Assembly (NCBI GenBank): GCA_937974555.1
Contig: CALJKR010000030.1
Span: 1 to 32,952, forward strand
Length of the DNA: 32,952 nucleotides
Source of the DNA: an uncultured Flavobacteriales bacterium
GTDB taxonomy: Bacteria > Bacteroidota > Bacteroidia > Flavobacteriales_D > Sanyastnellaceae
Direction of reading: 5' to 3'
Every line of letters begins with the position of its first letter. The first letter of the stretch is position 1. Of the stretch, positions 9,701 to 17,304 are shown piece by piece. The translations under genes were made by a program, and so were the position numbers. The notes beneath the pieces are model-generated. The model did not search any database, was not told where the DNA came from, and worked only from the letters and a program-made list of their open reading frames with translations.

Positions 9701-10497
9701 CATTGTGAATGCGTGGTAGCGAAATCAATGCCCTCGACAAAAATGAAAGGCTTGTCCAGTATCTGGTCGTCACTTAACAAGGTAAATGCATCCGCCCAAA
9801 AAGTATCTCCTTCAAAATCCCCTGATATACGCCATGGATGGACCGGATTGCTCCCTGTCCAAGGCGGCATTTGCGGATTCCACAAGGTATTTTCACACCC
9901 ACTCACGGTCAAGGTGGTTGTTCCCAATTTGAGTGATCCTTTGTAGGCTATTTTGGATTGAATCTGTCGGTTTCTTCTTTCCAAATACTGCACACTTATC
10001 CACTGATTTCTTGGCATTAAACGCCAACCATTGCCATCATCAAAGTCGTAATAGATATCCATGGTATCCGGAAGCAATTCACTCGGCATATAAAACCTCA
10101 CCCACTCATCAGAATAATTTGATTGTGATAAAGCCGTGAAAAATGCACTTTGATATGACAGCTTATTGGCTTGCGCACTGTCCAAATAAAATATATCGCG
10201 CATACATGGATAAAGCACAATGCTGGAATTTTCCTGTTCCAAATTGAGATAAGGACTCCTAAAGTGCTGAATCTCTCGGTGTGGATATTCCACGGTATCT
10301 CGCAATATCGTTTTCCAATATTGCCAAGCTTGCGTGTTGGAAATCACCTCATTGAAGCCAATTGGCGGGAGCTCTTTTCCAGTTTGTCGAAAAAATATCG
10401 GGGGATTCTGTCCCACCTCTTGAGCTTGAAATTTTGTTATATATATCAATATAAATATTAGGGCAAGGCTAAGCCTGCACGTGTAATTTTTGCACAT
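6724..10497 (-). CDS. Secreted serine-hydrolase/beta-helix protein with type A T9SS sorting domain
   Basis: A 1257-residue protein with a Sec signal peptide (hydrophobic core in residues 9-21, cleavage probably after QAQ). Residues about 250-560 look like an alpha/beta hydrolase of the lipase/PGAP1 kind: strand FIFVEGID, then nucleophile elbow GASMGG with Ser346, then a helix ARVALSEME. I cannot place the acid and His with certainty. Residues about 710-1130 are a repetitive, Gly- and Ile/Leu-rich region typical of a right-handed parallel beta-helix. The last 73 residues (1185-1257) form a type A secretion domain: YWPNPGNQ, IFDAQGRL, SSGIYFLKW and a Lys-rich end. It should be exported through the type IX system and released or surface-anchored. 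The substrate is unknown. It lies 26 bases downstream of a lipoprotein gene, so the two may be co-transcribed. Confidence 0.85.
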   Translation of the reverse strand: MCKNYTCRLSLALIFILIYITKFQAQEVGQNPPIFFRQTGKELPPIGFNEVISNTQAWQYWKTILRDTVEYPHREIQHFRSPYLNLEQENSSIVLYPCMRDIFYLDSAQANKLSYQSAFFTALSQSNYSDEWVRFYMPSELLPDTMDIYYDFDDGNGWRLMPRNQWISVQYLERRNRQIQSKIAYKGSLKLGTTTLTVSGCENTLWNPQMPPWTGSNPVHPWRISGDFEGDTFWADAFTLLSDDQILDKPFIFVEGIDFATTHSQWANGDFGWCQFLGLDVENYPMLAQASVLYEELRSRGYDLILLDFFDGAADIRGNAQTLKTLITLCNQYKIGDFQLVVAGASMGGQVARVALSEMERDGIPHCAGAYISMDSPHVGANIPLGLQAGLWFLSSFSAEAETFVWESLDRTAAKQLLIYQWLDSEGNVAEPWKRQEYMNYLTNLNFPVQTLNVAIANGNVLGNPMNSVDSEPYLLEENCDAFGILPGNEFQLRLSALPGDLDHAANTSTHVVIGDAIYTETSFQLNNLTFQQHHEVMKIPRNLIPLDYAAGGYRQSVGQLVDVLNATSSFTNNCGQIQNDQFAALHNFVPAASAWAIDTTHNANIATAYFQNSHITPFDRVYGCYNSNEPHVAIGAGVMEFLIQVLDEMEATYDLSNYTQWGTFNFGEWEETYFPACEINQSDSVWINAQMPLHETQNFPLMSSHQTFHIRTFCHRQDVDIHNQGSLHIGDEQGLSTATLVASFGTTIHVFDSGRLFIHPGSTLIMEEGTRLVISEGGEVFCEGRLILQKGSWVSYCGGSFQLIGQDSELRMEGGTVRVCAQQTLTLMPMNTEGGTVVMSAYDDGNYVDWWLEEGSELDISGQNEQDEIIRLAPYAVWNEVSEPGSSLKCVHGKVYFGNDAVMEHRTQVLMKNIRLIQENGFDEGGQDILCIENKVQYHQTQFYHLSVSGDHSKIYMDEVYSVGDEIWKWNSGTWNMHNGKVIGHGFDFVDMHHTWMFDQCILGGEGSDIGIHGSAEIQAQLTINQCKIFDYFEGVRIDHAQLSMSCSEVSQCNWGITMEQEAQFIGNEQTGHNFFESNGSHLHLVDADVPQIINGKNYWGEAGSYCIQGQVVGVTMSALANAWSGNQWQNEGNNIALAWSDGINADYGFSINWTVLPQQNYAACSAGGEEPMAGFLKSNMEQMTYWPNPGNQILHVYSGSDDIQRLEIFDAQGRLMHSEEMGRIQEVDTSDWSSGIYFLKWKGSDNQSLQKWVKN

Positions 10498-10523
10498 GTG
10501 ATTAAAGTTTTAAGTTTGATGTA

Positions 10524-11141
10524 TTAGTAGAAAATAGAAACCGCCAACGTATCCTGCGGAGCGGCGTTTAAAAAATTCAAATAGGTAAAGGGCCCTTGCG
10601 TTCCATCAGCAAAATTCACCTGATAAGCCACTTGATTACTGGCCAATCCCAGTGCGGGCAATACTACAGATGGAGTCACATCATTTAATATGTATTGAGA
10701 CATAGACAAATTGGACATGGGATACACAGAAATCCCAGCGATGGCATTCACCTCTCCTGTATCCTGGATTGCAAATCGAGTCCAAGCCTTTCCGTATAAA
10801 TAAAAAGTGCGGATGGTTTCACCAGGGGTAAAAGTAGACGACGTATTCACGCCCAGATCAATATGTTGATCGCCTGCCTTGGCATAAAAAAGGCTCGCAT
10901 CATGCGTATCCTCAATTTCAAAATAACCCTGTGCATTGGTGGTTGTTTGTGCGGTGGATTGGTATTGACCCGAAGTGCTGTAATCACTGTATCGCAGCAA
11001 ATAAACCTGGCCATTGACAATGGGATTGTCCGTGCCATACTCTCTCAGATACCCTTTTAATCCAGAGGGGTTATTGGGAGAGTCCGGTTGACAAGCTTGT
11101 AAAATCATAAAAGACATTAGGGTAATAAAAATTCGTTTCAT
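10524..11141 (-). CDS. Small lipoprotein with carboxypeptidase-regulatory-like fold
   Basis: A 205-residue predicted lipoprotein: MKRIFITLMSF followed by the lipobox LQAC with Cys17. The mature part begins QPDSPNN and then GLKGYLREYGTDNP, with a later TTNAQGYFEIED segment. That 'theme plus G-x-F' pattern is common in carboxypeptidase regulatory-like (Ig-type) domains, here about residues 27-100. The remaining half is beta-rich and unrecognised. It is upstream of, and probably in one transcript with, the 1257-residue secreted hydrolase. It has its own promoter (TACATTTG, 22 bases before the ATG). No function can be given. Confidence 0.7.
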   Translation of the reverse strand: MKRIFITLMSFMILQACQPDSPNNPSGLKGYLREYGTDNPIVNGQVYLLRYSDYSTSGQYQSTAQTTTNAQGYFEIEDTHDASLFYAKAGDQHIDLGVNTSSTFTPGETIRTFYLYGKAWTRFAIQDTGEVNAIAGISVYPMSNLSMSQYILNDVTPSVVLPALGLASNQVAYQVNFADGTQGPFTYLNFLNAAPQDTLAVSIFY

Positions 11142-11163
11142 GTTTTTTGTTTTAGTATTGAAG

Positions 11164-11171
11164 CAAATGTA
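11164..11171 (-). promoter_or_regulatory. -7 promoter element of the lipoprotein/secreted hydrolase genes
   Basis: Reads TACATTTG on the minus strand, an exact consensus match. A TTG at 11196-11194 lies 22 bases upstream, within the expected -33 spacing. The ATG at 11141 follows 22 bases downstream. This is one of the best-formed promoters in the window. Confidence 0.7.
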
Positions 11172-11223
11172 GTTTCTACTGAAAGAATCTTGGCAACATA
11201 AATCAGCATAAATTATAAGGAAA

Positions 11224-11724
11224 TTATGGGGTACTAAAAGACAAATTAAATTCGTCTATAAATTCATCCATGGCCGCGTTCATTTGGTCGTTACTTGCGC
11301 GTTTGGTTTCCTCTATGGCCTGTTCGGTTTCTTTCCATTCTTGGGTTTTGGAATTATCCCACCACAAAGACATCATCTTCCAATTGTAGTTTTTACTTTG
11401 ATACAATGGCAACAATTGATTGCGCAACATTTTACTCCATTGTTTGCCGGCCTGAACCAATTCCCCATGATTATCGGGCAAAGTCAATGTATCTAAGGTT
11501 TGATCAAAACGATTGAGCAATAGAACAATGGAGTCATGCTTTTCCGTGAGATAACGAAAAGTCATGGTGTCAGCAAAACACCGGTCCCACCTATTCCATA
11601 CATCCACAATCTCATGCTGACGAACCATGATGAGATTGCAATGCCATTGCGCCTTGCGCTGATCACCCACACAAGAAACGAGACCAATGCTCGTCAAAAA
11701 CAACATCAAAATCACACCCTTCAT
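11224..11724 (-). CDS. Small hypothetical lipoprotein
   Basis: A 166-residue predicted lipoprotein with the lipobox LVSC (Cys18) after a hydrophobic segment. The mature part is largely alpha-helical and rich in Trp and charged residues (for example NRWDRCF, KQWSKML, WWDNSKTQEW) with a Glu/Lys-rich C-terminal helix. I recognise no family. It diverges from truB: its ATG at 11724 is 52 bases from the start chosen for truB. A TATTTTCG element lies 5 bases before its start codon. An 82-base gap with a separate promoter divides it from the next lipoprotein gene. Confidence 0.65.
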   Translation of the reverse strand: MKGVILMLFLTSIGLVSCVGDQRKAQWHCNLIMVRQHEIVDVWNRWDRCFADTMTFRYLTEKHDSIVLLLNRFDQTLDTLTLPDNHGELVQAGKQWSKMLRNQLLPLYQSKNYNWKMMSLWWDNSKTQEWKETEQAIEETKRASNDQMNAAMDEFIDEFNLSFSTP

Positions 11725-11729
11725 CTCAA

Positions 11730-11737
11730 CGAAAATA
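11730..11737 (-). promoter_or_regulatory. -7-like element before the 166-aa lipoprotein gene
   Basis: Reads TATTTTCG on the minus strand, one base off TAnnTTTG, 5 bases before the ATG at 11724. If used, the transcript would have almost no leader. Confidence 0.4.
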
Positions 11738-11759
11738 CTGACTTTTCAATCATTATCAT

Positions 11760-11767
11760 TAGCTTTG
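11760..11767 (+). promoter_or_regulatory. -7 promoter element of truB
   Basis: Reads TAGCTTTG, an exact consensus match and identical to the panC element. It ends 8 bases before the TTG proposed as the truB start, which argues that the coding region cannot begin further upstream. Confidence 0.5.
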
Positions 11768-11775
11768 AACCCGAA

Positions 11776-12516
11776 TTGAAAAAGCCTGAAACATACCTTG
11801 ACCTGATTGACGGTTGGGTCCTTTTGGTAGACAAACCTATCACTTGGACAAGCTTTGACGTGGTGAACAAACTCAAAGGCCACTTAAAAGGACTGAAAAA
11901 AGTTCAGCCTGAAGAATGGAGAGATCGAAATGTAAAAATTGGTCATGCTGGAACTTTGGATCCCCTGGCTACTGGGCTTTTGGTTGTTTGTGTGGGTAAA
12001 AAAACCAAGGAGTTAGACCAACTTCAGACCGGTGTAAAAACCTACACCGGAACAATCCACATGGGCCAAACCACCCCCAGTTATGATCTGGAAACTACGC
12101 CCACTGGAAATTTTGAATTTGAAAATCTCACGATCGATGATTACCAAAAAGTAGCGCAATCCTTTTTGGGCGAGCAATGGCAAACTCCTCCCGTTTTCAG
12201 CGCCAAGCAAATCAATGGCAAACGTGCCTATGAATTTGCTCGCGAAGGCATCGAAGTGGAAATGAAAAAATCATGGATTGAAATTTTCGATTTCCAAATT
12301 ACACGTTGCCAACCACCAGAAATCGATTTTGAAATTACATGCAGCAAAGGAACCTACATCAGAACCATCGCTCATGAATTTGGCCAAAGACTAAACAGCG
12401 GCTCTTATTTGCAGAATTTACGCCGTACCAAAAGCCTTCCATTTGATGTAAAAGATGCCATTTCCGTAGATGAATGGTGCGATTTTTTCTGGAAATGGAA
12501 GAATTTAGAAAAATAA
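11776..12516 (+). CDS. truB: tRNA pseudouridine-55 synthase
   Basis: Converts uridine 55 in the T-loop of tRNAs to pseudouridine. Family motifs are GWVLLVDKPITWTSFDVV near the N-terminus, KIGHAGTLDPLATG with the catalytic Asp62, the YTGTIHMG segment and CSKGTYIRTIAHE near the C-terminal third. The reading frame is open back to an ATG at 11536, but that would overlap the divergent lipoprotein gene by 189 bases and add about 80 residues not found in the family. No ATG exists near the conserved start, so I chose the TTG at 11776 (246 residues), just after a -7 element; the start is uncertain by about 10 codons. queA follows after 99 bases. Confidence 0.93.
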   Translation: MKKPETYLDLIDGWVLLVDKPITWTSFDVVNKLKGHLKGLKKVQPEEWRDRNVKIGHAGTLDPLATGLLVVCVGKKTKELDQLQTGVKTYTGTIHMGQTTPSYDLETTPTGNFEFENLTIDDYQKVAQSFLGEQWQTPPVFSAKQINGKRAYEFAREGIEVEMKKSWIEIFDFQITRCQPPEIDFEITCSKGTYIRTIAHEFGQRLNSGSYLQNLRRTKSLPFDVKDAISVDEWCDFFWKWKNLEK

Positions 12517-12573
12517 TTTGCTGTATTTCAATTAGTTAACACCTCGCCTCTTTACAACGCCTTCAGAAAGTTG

Positions 12574-12581
12574 TACATTCG
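12574..12581 (+). promoter_or_regulatory. Possible -7 element before queA
   Basis: Reads TACATTCG, one base off TAnnTTTG, 34 bases before the queA ATG in the 99-base truB-queA gap. No clear -33 TTG is seen. Confidence 0.3.
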
Positions 12582-12615
12582 CCATCCTTTTATAAATTAA
12601 TTAATTGATAATCAA

Positions 12616-13668
12616 ATGAAACTCGGCCAATTTCGCTATAAAGTTCCTGAAGAATTAATTGCCCAATATCCTGCGCATCACCGTGACGAATCTCGATTGA
12701 TGGTGGTTCACAAAAAAACTGGAAAGATTGAGCACAAGATGTTCAAAGATCTTTTGAACTATTTTGAAGAAGGAGACGTTTTGGTGAATAACAATACCCG
12801 AGTTTTCCCGGCCCGCATGTACGGCAACAAGGAAAAAACAGGTTCCATGATTGAGGTGTTTTTGCTTCGCGAATTGAACGCTCAAAATTTCCTTTGGGAC
12901 ACCGTGGTTGATCCCGCCCGCAAAATCAGAATTGGTAACAAATTGTATTTCGGTGAAAACGACGAGTTGGTTGCTGAGGTCATTGACAATACTACTTCAA
13001 GAGGAAGAACGCTTCGTTTCTTGTTTGATGGAACCCATGAGGAATTCAAAGCCTTGATTTATAAACTGGGTGAAACACCGCTTCCCAGATACATCAACCG
13101 CCCCATTGAAGCAGACGATGAGTTTCATTATCAAACCATTTTTGCTAAACATGAGGGTGCCGTTGCTGCACCAACTGCAGGATTGCATTTCTCACGAGAG
13201 CTTTGCAAACGTCTTGAAATCAAAGGCATCAACATGGCAGAGTTGACGCTTCACATTGGTATTGGTACTTTCCGCACAGTGGAGGTAGAAGATCTAACCA
13301 AGCACAAAACAGACAGTGAACAATTGATCATCCCCGCTGAAACGGCACAATTGGTTAATGACGCTAAAATCAAAGGAAATCGCGTGTGCGCAGTTGGTTC
13401 TACCGTGGCTCGCGCTTTTGAATGCAGCATCAGTACGGATCAATTATTAAAGCCATTTGATGGTTGGGCGAGCAAGTTTATTTTCCCCCCCCACGATTTT
13501 GTTATTGCTGACAGTTTAATCACCAACTTCCACGAGCCAGAAAGTGTTTTGTTGATGCAAACCACCGCATTTGGGGGCCATGATTTAATCATGCATGCGT
13601 ACAATGAAGCCGTGAAAGAAAAATACCGCTTCTTCTGCTACGGGGACGCGATGTTGATCTTAGGCTAA
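12616..13668 (+). CDS. queA: S-adenosylmethionine:tRNA ribosyltransferase-isomerase
   Basis: Transfers and isomerises the ribosyl group of S-adenosylmethionine onto preQ1-modified tRNA, giving epoxyqueuosine in the queuosine pathway. At 350 residues it has the family's usual length. Readable motifs include VLVNNNTRVFPAR, the highly conserved GAVAAPTAGLHFS, LHIGIGTFRTVEVEDLTKH and the C-terminal FHEPESVLLMQ segment. The ATG at 12616 begins MKLGQFRYKVPEELIAQYPA, as expected. It contains an 8-base C run (13485-13492) with the frame intact. The gene for a cobalamin-type radical SAM protein starts 5 bases after its stop codon. Confidence 0.97.
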   Translation: MKLGQFRYKVPEELIAQYPAHHRDESRLMVVHKKTGKIEHKMFKDLLNYFEEGDVLVNNNTRVFPARMYGNKEKTGSMIEVFLLRELNAQNFLWDTVVDPARKIRIGNKLYFGENDELVAEVIDNTTSRGRTLRFLFDGTHEEFKALIYKLGETPLPRYINRPIEADDEFHYQTIFAKHEGAVAAPTAGLHFSRELCKRLEIKGINMAELTLHIGIGTFRTVEVEDLTKHKTDSEQLIIPAETAQLVNDAKIKGNRVCAVGSTVARAFECSISTDQLLKPFDGWASKFIFPPHDFVIADSLITNFHEPESVLLMQTTAFGGHDLIMHAYNEAVKEKYRFFCYGDAMLILG

Positions 13669-13673
13669 GTCCA

Positions 13674-15854
13674 GTGACTAAGACCTTATTACTTATACCT
13701 CCTTTAACCCAGTTGAATACGCCGTACCCCGCGACGGCCTATTTAACTGGGTTTTTGCGTCAACAAGGGCTACACTCCAGACAAGGAGATTTGGGCCTTG
13801 ATCTGGTCTTATCCATGTTCAATACACAAGGCTTAACCGGCATTTTTGACGAAATCGAAAAAGGGGAATTCACACTGGCTCCTCATTTAAAAGCCACGCT
13901 TTTGAATCGCCAATTGTATGAAAATACTATCGATTCTGTTATTTCCTTTCTTCAAAATAAAAACTACACCTTGGGATACCGCATTGCCAAAGGCAATTAC
14001 CTTCCCCAAGGGTCTCGATTTAATCAGGTAAAAGATCTGGAATGGTTCTTTGGAAACATCGGTGTTCAGGATACTGCCCGATACAAATGCACCATGTACT
14101 TGGAAGATTTATCGGATTTGATTCAAGCCACCATCGGGCCTCAATTTGGATTCTCAAAATATGCCGAACGCATTGCCCGAACCGCGGTTTCCTTTGATCC
14201 GATCGAAAAAGAATTACAAAAAGAAACAGGGTTTTTAGATCGTTTGCTCATTGAGTGTACCCAAAAGTACTTTGATGCTGAAGTTCCAGACTTCGTTGGT
14301 TTTACCGTTCCCTTTGGAGGAAATTTATACGGGGCACTTAAAATGGGGCAGTGGATCAAAGCCCATTATCCGCATGTAAAAATTGCCATGGGTGGTGGCT
14401 ACCCCAATACCGAATTGCGTGAACTATCTGACCCGCGGGTCTTTCAATATGTGGATTACATCACACTGGATGATGGTGAAGGTCCGATATTAAACCTGAT
14501 TAAAAATCTTTCCATTCCCGACGAAGAGAAAAAATTCAAGAGAACTTTTCACCTCAAAAACAATGAAGTTGTTTTCACTGACAATTTGCAAGGGGGTGAT
14601 TTTTTGCATCAACAAAAACCCGCTCCATCCTACCAGGGTCTAAAATTGGATCAATATCTATCGGTGATTGATATGCCCAATCCCATGCATCGGCTATGGA
14701 ATGATGGCCGATGGAACAAGATGACCGTGGCACACGGTTGTTACTGGAAGAAATGCAGCTTTTGCGATATTCATTTGGATTATATTGGTCGATATGACAA
14801 AGCCTCAGCGGAGCATCTGGTCAATCAAATGGAAGAACTCATTGCTGAAACCGGGGAAACAGGATTTCACTTTGTGGATGAAGCGGCGCCTCCAGCAGCG
14901 CTGCGTGATTTGGCCATAGAGATATTAAACAGAAAACTTCAAGTTTCGTGGTGGGCCAATATACGATTTGAAAAATCCTTTGATTCAGATTTATGCCAAT
15001 TGCTCGCAGCCTCTGGATGCATTGCTGTTACAGGAGGTTTAGAAGTAGCCAGTCCTCGAATATTGGCTTTGATTGACAAAGGCATTACCGTAGATCAAGT
15101 GGCCCGTGTCGGCAAAGCCTTTAGCGACGCTGGAATTTTGGTTCACGCCTATTTGATGTATGGCTTCCCCACCCAAACCGCACAAGAAACCATTGACTCT
15201 TTGGAGGTGGTTCGACAGCTATTTCAGCATAACTTACTTCATTCCGGCCATTGGCATCAATTTGCAATGACCGTACACAGCCCCGTAGGTAAAGATCCTG
15301 AGAAATATGGCGTCATTAGAACCGGTCCTGAATTTCAAGGGTTTGCCAACAATGACCTTTACCATGAAGATCCCAAAGGGGCCCAACATGAACTTTTTTC
15401 TGATGGACTAAAAAAGGCCTTATACAATTACATGCATGGCATCGGTATCGATTTTCCATTAAAAAAATTCTTCAGCTTCGCGATTCCCGAACCCCTTGTC
15501 CCACGAACTCTCATCGACAGAAGCTTAAAAGCTACCCCATTGGATGAACCAACCAAACCTGGTTTTAGATTCTGCCTATTGCAAAACACCTTGATACTGA
15601 AAAAACAAAACGGTGGAAATAAAGAGGTGGAAATTCACGGTCCCAATGGTCTTGATTTGATTGAAATACCTATCAATGCAGCGCAATTCTTGGTAGATCA
15701 CCAGTTGGAATTGGGTTGGAATTGTAAAAATGATTGGGATTACAATACGACCTTAGAAAAAATAGCTTCGTTGTGCAAAAAAACAACAGAAGAACTGGTT
15801 CAACAAAAATGGTGGAAAGCCTTCCGCCGCTATTTCATTGTTATCAAAGCTTAG
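13674..15854 (+). CDS. Cobalamin-binding-type radical SAM protein, function unknown
   Basis: A 726-residue protein with a B12-binding-like N-terminal half (TLLLIPPLTQ at residues 4-13; VGFTVPFGGN, then IAMGGGYPNTELREL) that lacks a clear DxHxxG motif, followed by a radical SAM domain. The cluster ligands are Cys356, Cys361 and Cys364 (HGCYWKKCSFCDIH), giving CX4CX2C rather than the standard CX3CX2C. Later conserved segments are FHFVDEAAPP, WWANIRFEKSF, GGLEVASPRIL and YLMYGFPTQT, typical of the family. The C-terminal 200 residues are unrecognised. The start is GTG at 13674, 5 bases after queA, so co-translation and a link to tRNA modification are plausible but unproven. Its stop codon is 3 bases from that of the convergent TPR gene. 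Confidence 0.88.
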   Translation: MTKTLLLIPPLTQLNTPYPATAYLTGFLRQQGLHSRQGDLGLDLVLSMFNTQGLTGIFDEIEKGEFTLAPHLKATLLNRQLYENTIDSVISFLQNKNYTLGYRIAKGNYLPQGSRFNQVKDLEWFFGNIGVQDTARYKCTMYLEDLSDLIQATIGPQFGFSKYAERIARTAVSFDPIEKELQKETGFLDRLLIECTQKYFDAEVPDFVGFTVPFGGNLYGALKMGQWIKAHYPHVKIAMGGGYPNTELRELSDPRVFQYVDYITLDDGEGPILNLIKNLSIPDEEKKFKRTFHLKNNEVVFTDNLQGGDFLHQQKPAPSYQGLKLDQYLSVIDMPNPMHRLWNDGRWNKMTVAHGCYWKKCSFCDIHLDYIGRYDKASAEHLVNQMEELIAETGETGFHFVDEAAPPAALRDLAIEILNRKLQVSWWANIRFEKSFDSDLCQLLAASGCIAVTGGLEVASPRILALIDKGITVDQVARVGKAFSDAGILVHAYLMYGFPTQTAQETIDSLEVVRQLFQHNLLHSGHWHQFAMTVHSPVGKDPEKYGVIRTGPEFQGFANNDLYHEDPKGAQHELFSDGLKKALYNYMHGIGIDFPLKKFFSFAIPEPLVPRTLIDRSLKATPLDEPTKPGFRFCLLQNTLILKKQNGGNKEVEIHGPNGLDLIEIPINAAQFLVDHQLELGWNCKNDWDYNTTLEKIASLCKKTTEELVQQKWWKAFRRYFIVIKA

Positions 15855-15857
15855 TTC

Positions 15858-17294
15858 TCATTGCTTTGCCTTGAGTGTGGCGTACTTCAATCGATACTCT
15901 TCTGATCTTTTGGGATTGAAACTCGGCGTACTTGCAGCGTAATACCTAAAAAGCAAATAATGTCCCCGCATATCATCATGGTCCATTTTTACCAATTTCT
16001 TACCTGCCAATTCCACCTTTTCCCAATCTTGCATTCGCTCGTTTACCAATCCCAAAATCCACCAATAGTCAGCACACTTTAAAAAGGAATCGGGTACTTT
16101 TTTCAAGATGTCGTTGGCTTCTTTCAGTAATTCATTGCGCGTTTCGTAGCTGGTTGCGTGATGCAGATATAGGGCATAAGCCAACGAAAAATAGGGATAG
16201 TGTGTGTGCTTATCGTACCAATCCTCATATTCCTGCAAAGTGGGCATACTGTAACCATATCCCCGATTGGCGGATTCAAAAGCATAATAAGAAGCCTCCT
16301 CAATGTGTCCCGTCATTTCCGCCAACATCGCCATCTGAAACCATACGCCACAATGCGCAGTTATACCGATGGGCTCTCCTTCCCACCGCTCATTCTCCAC
16401 CTCTTGTAGCCGCTGCTTTCCTCTAAAGAAAGCTTCTTCACCTTTGGTGGTGAACCGAGCCAAAAACATCAGATAATCCCATTCATACTCGGGAACCTGC
16501 CGCATTAATACCTGATAGCAAGTATCTGCCTTTTTATAATCTTTAAATTGAATGGCCAAATCCTTGCCGTGCATATTCAACGAAAAATCTTGTGGATAGG
16601 ATTTTAATAGCTCATAGCAATAGGATTGAGCCTCCTTCCATTGCTCGTGGTTTTCAAGAAGAATCAAACGCTCGGTGCAAAATATCATTCGCTCCCTTTC
16701 ATCCCGAGATAATTCGATGGCCAAATCAATATTCATCTGCGCTTTTGGCCATTCCTTTTTTCTACGCCACTTCATGGCCTCATTGAAATGATGCAATGGC
16801 GAATACTGCATTTGTCCGGGAATCGTCCAATTCCAGAAATGATTCTTTTCCCATGTCGCTTTGGTGTAGAGGGTAATGCCATAAGATTTTGATATATCCT
16901 CCTGCAAAGGCCAATAGGGGCTGAGATTCCAGGTCCAATTGCCTTCAAAAAACATCAAGCTGTCATAAACGGGCGTCCAACCCACAGGGTTCTCAGGAGA
17001 CAATTCTTGAATATCGATCCGCATGGTTTTATTACCTTGATAAAACTCCAATCGATTATACTGAACACCGCCCTTATACTGCCAAGGCGGAGCGGAAAAA
17101 AGTGACAATTCTTTATCCAAGGAAAAGAGATAGGTACTGCTAATCCACGAAGGATTGCCGATATTCTCCAAAGTAAAAAAACGTGCCGAGTCGGCTTGCA
17201 TCCCTTTAAAACGAAGAATGGCTCCTCCCCCTCCTCCCGGTTGGGAAAAAGATTGAAGAGCCATGAATAACAAAGCAATACTCAAAAGGCGCAT
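15858..17294 (-). CDS. Secreted TPR-type protein
   Basis: A 478-residue protein with a Sec signal peptide (MRLLSIALLFMALQSFSQ). The mature N-terminus is PGGGGGAIL, followed by about 130 beta-rich residues containing many Trp. From about residue 170 onward it is helical with tetratricopeptide-like repeats (for example EAMKWRRKKEWPKAQMNIDLA and WILGLVNERMQDWEKVELAGK split across repeats). I chose the ATG at 17294, which starts the signal peptide; the frame is open to 17369 but that would run into the upstream carboxylase gene. It is the last gene of a five-gene minus-strand cluster, 10 bases after the carboxylase subunit. I recognise no specific function. Confidence 0.75.
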   Translation of the reverse strand: MRLLSIALLFMALQSFSQPGGGGGAILRFKGMQADSARFFTLENIGNPSWISSTYLFSLDKELSLFSAPPWQYKGGVQYNRLEFYQGNKTMRIDIQELSPENPVGWTPVYDSLMFFEGNWTWNLSPYWPLQEDISKSYGITLYTKATWEKNHFWNWTIPGQMQYSPLHHFNEAMKWRRKKEWPKAQMNIDLAIELSRDERERMIFCTERLILLENHEQWKEAQSYCYELLKSYPQDFSLNMHGKDLAIQFKDYKKADTCYQVLMRQVPEYEWDYLMFLARFTTKGEEAFFRGKQRLQEVENERWEGEPIGITAHCGVWFQMAMLAEMTGHIEEASYYAFESANRGYGYSMPTLQEYEDWYDKHTHYPYFSLAYALYLHHATSYETRNELLKEANDILKKVPDSFLKCADYWWILGLVNERMQDWEKVELAGKKLVKMDHDDMRGHYLLFRYYAASTPSFNPKRSEEYRLKYATLKAKQ

Positions 17295-17304
17295 TTGGCA
17301 AAAA

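Noticed and set aside
11536..11775. N-terminal extension of truB to an upstream ATG
   Set aside because: It would overlap the divergent lipoprotein gene by 189 bases, runs through the promoter element, and the added residues are not like TruB.
13485..13492. Run of eight C bases in queA as a possible phase-variation tract
   Set aside because: The frame is intact, the protein matches the family on both sides, and a single short tract in a housekeeping gene is not evidence of switching.
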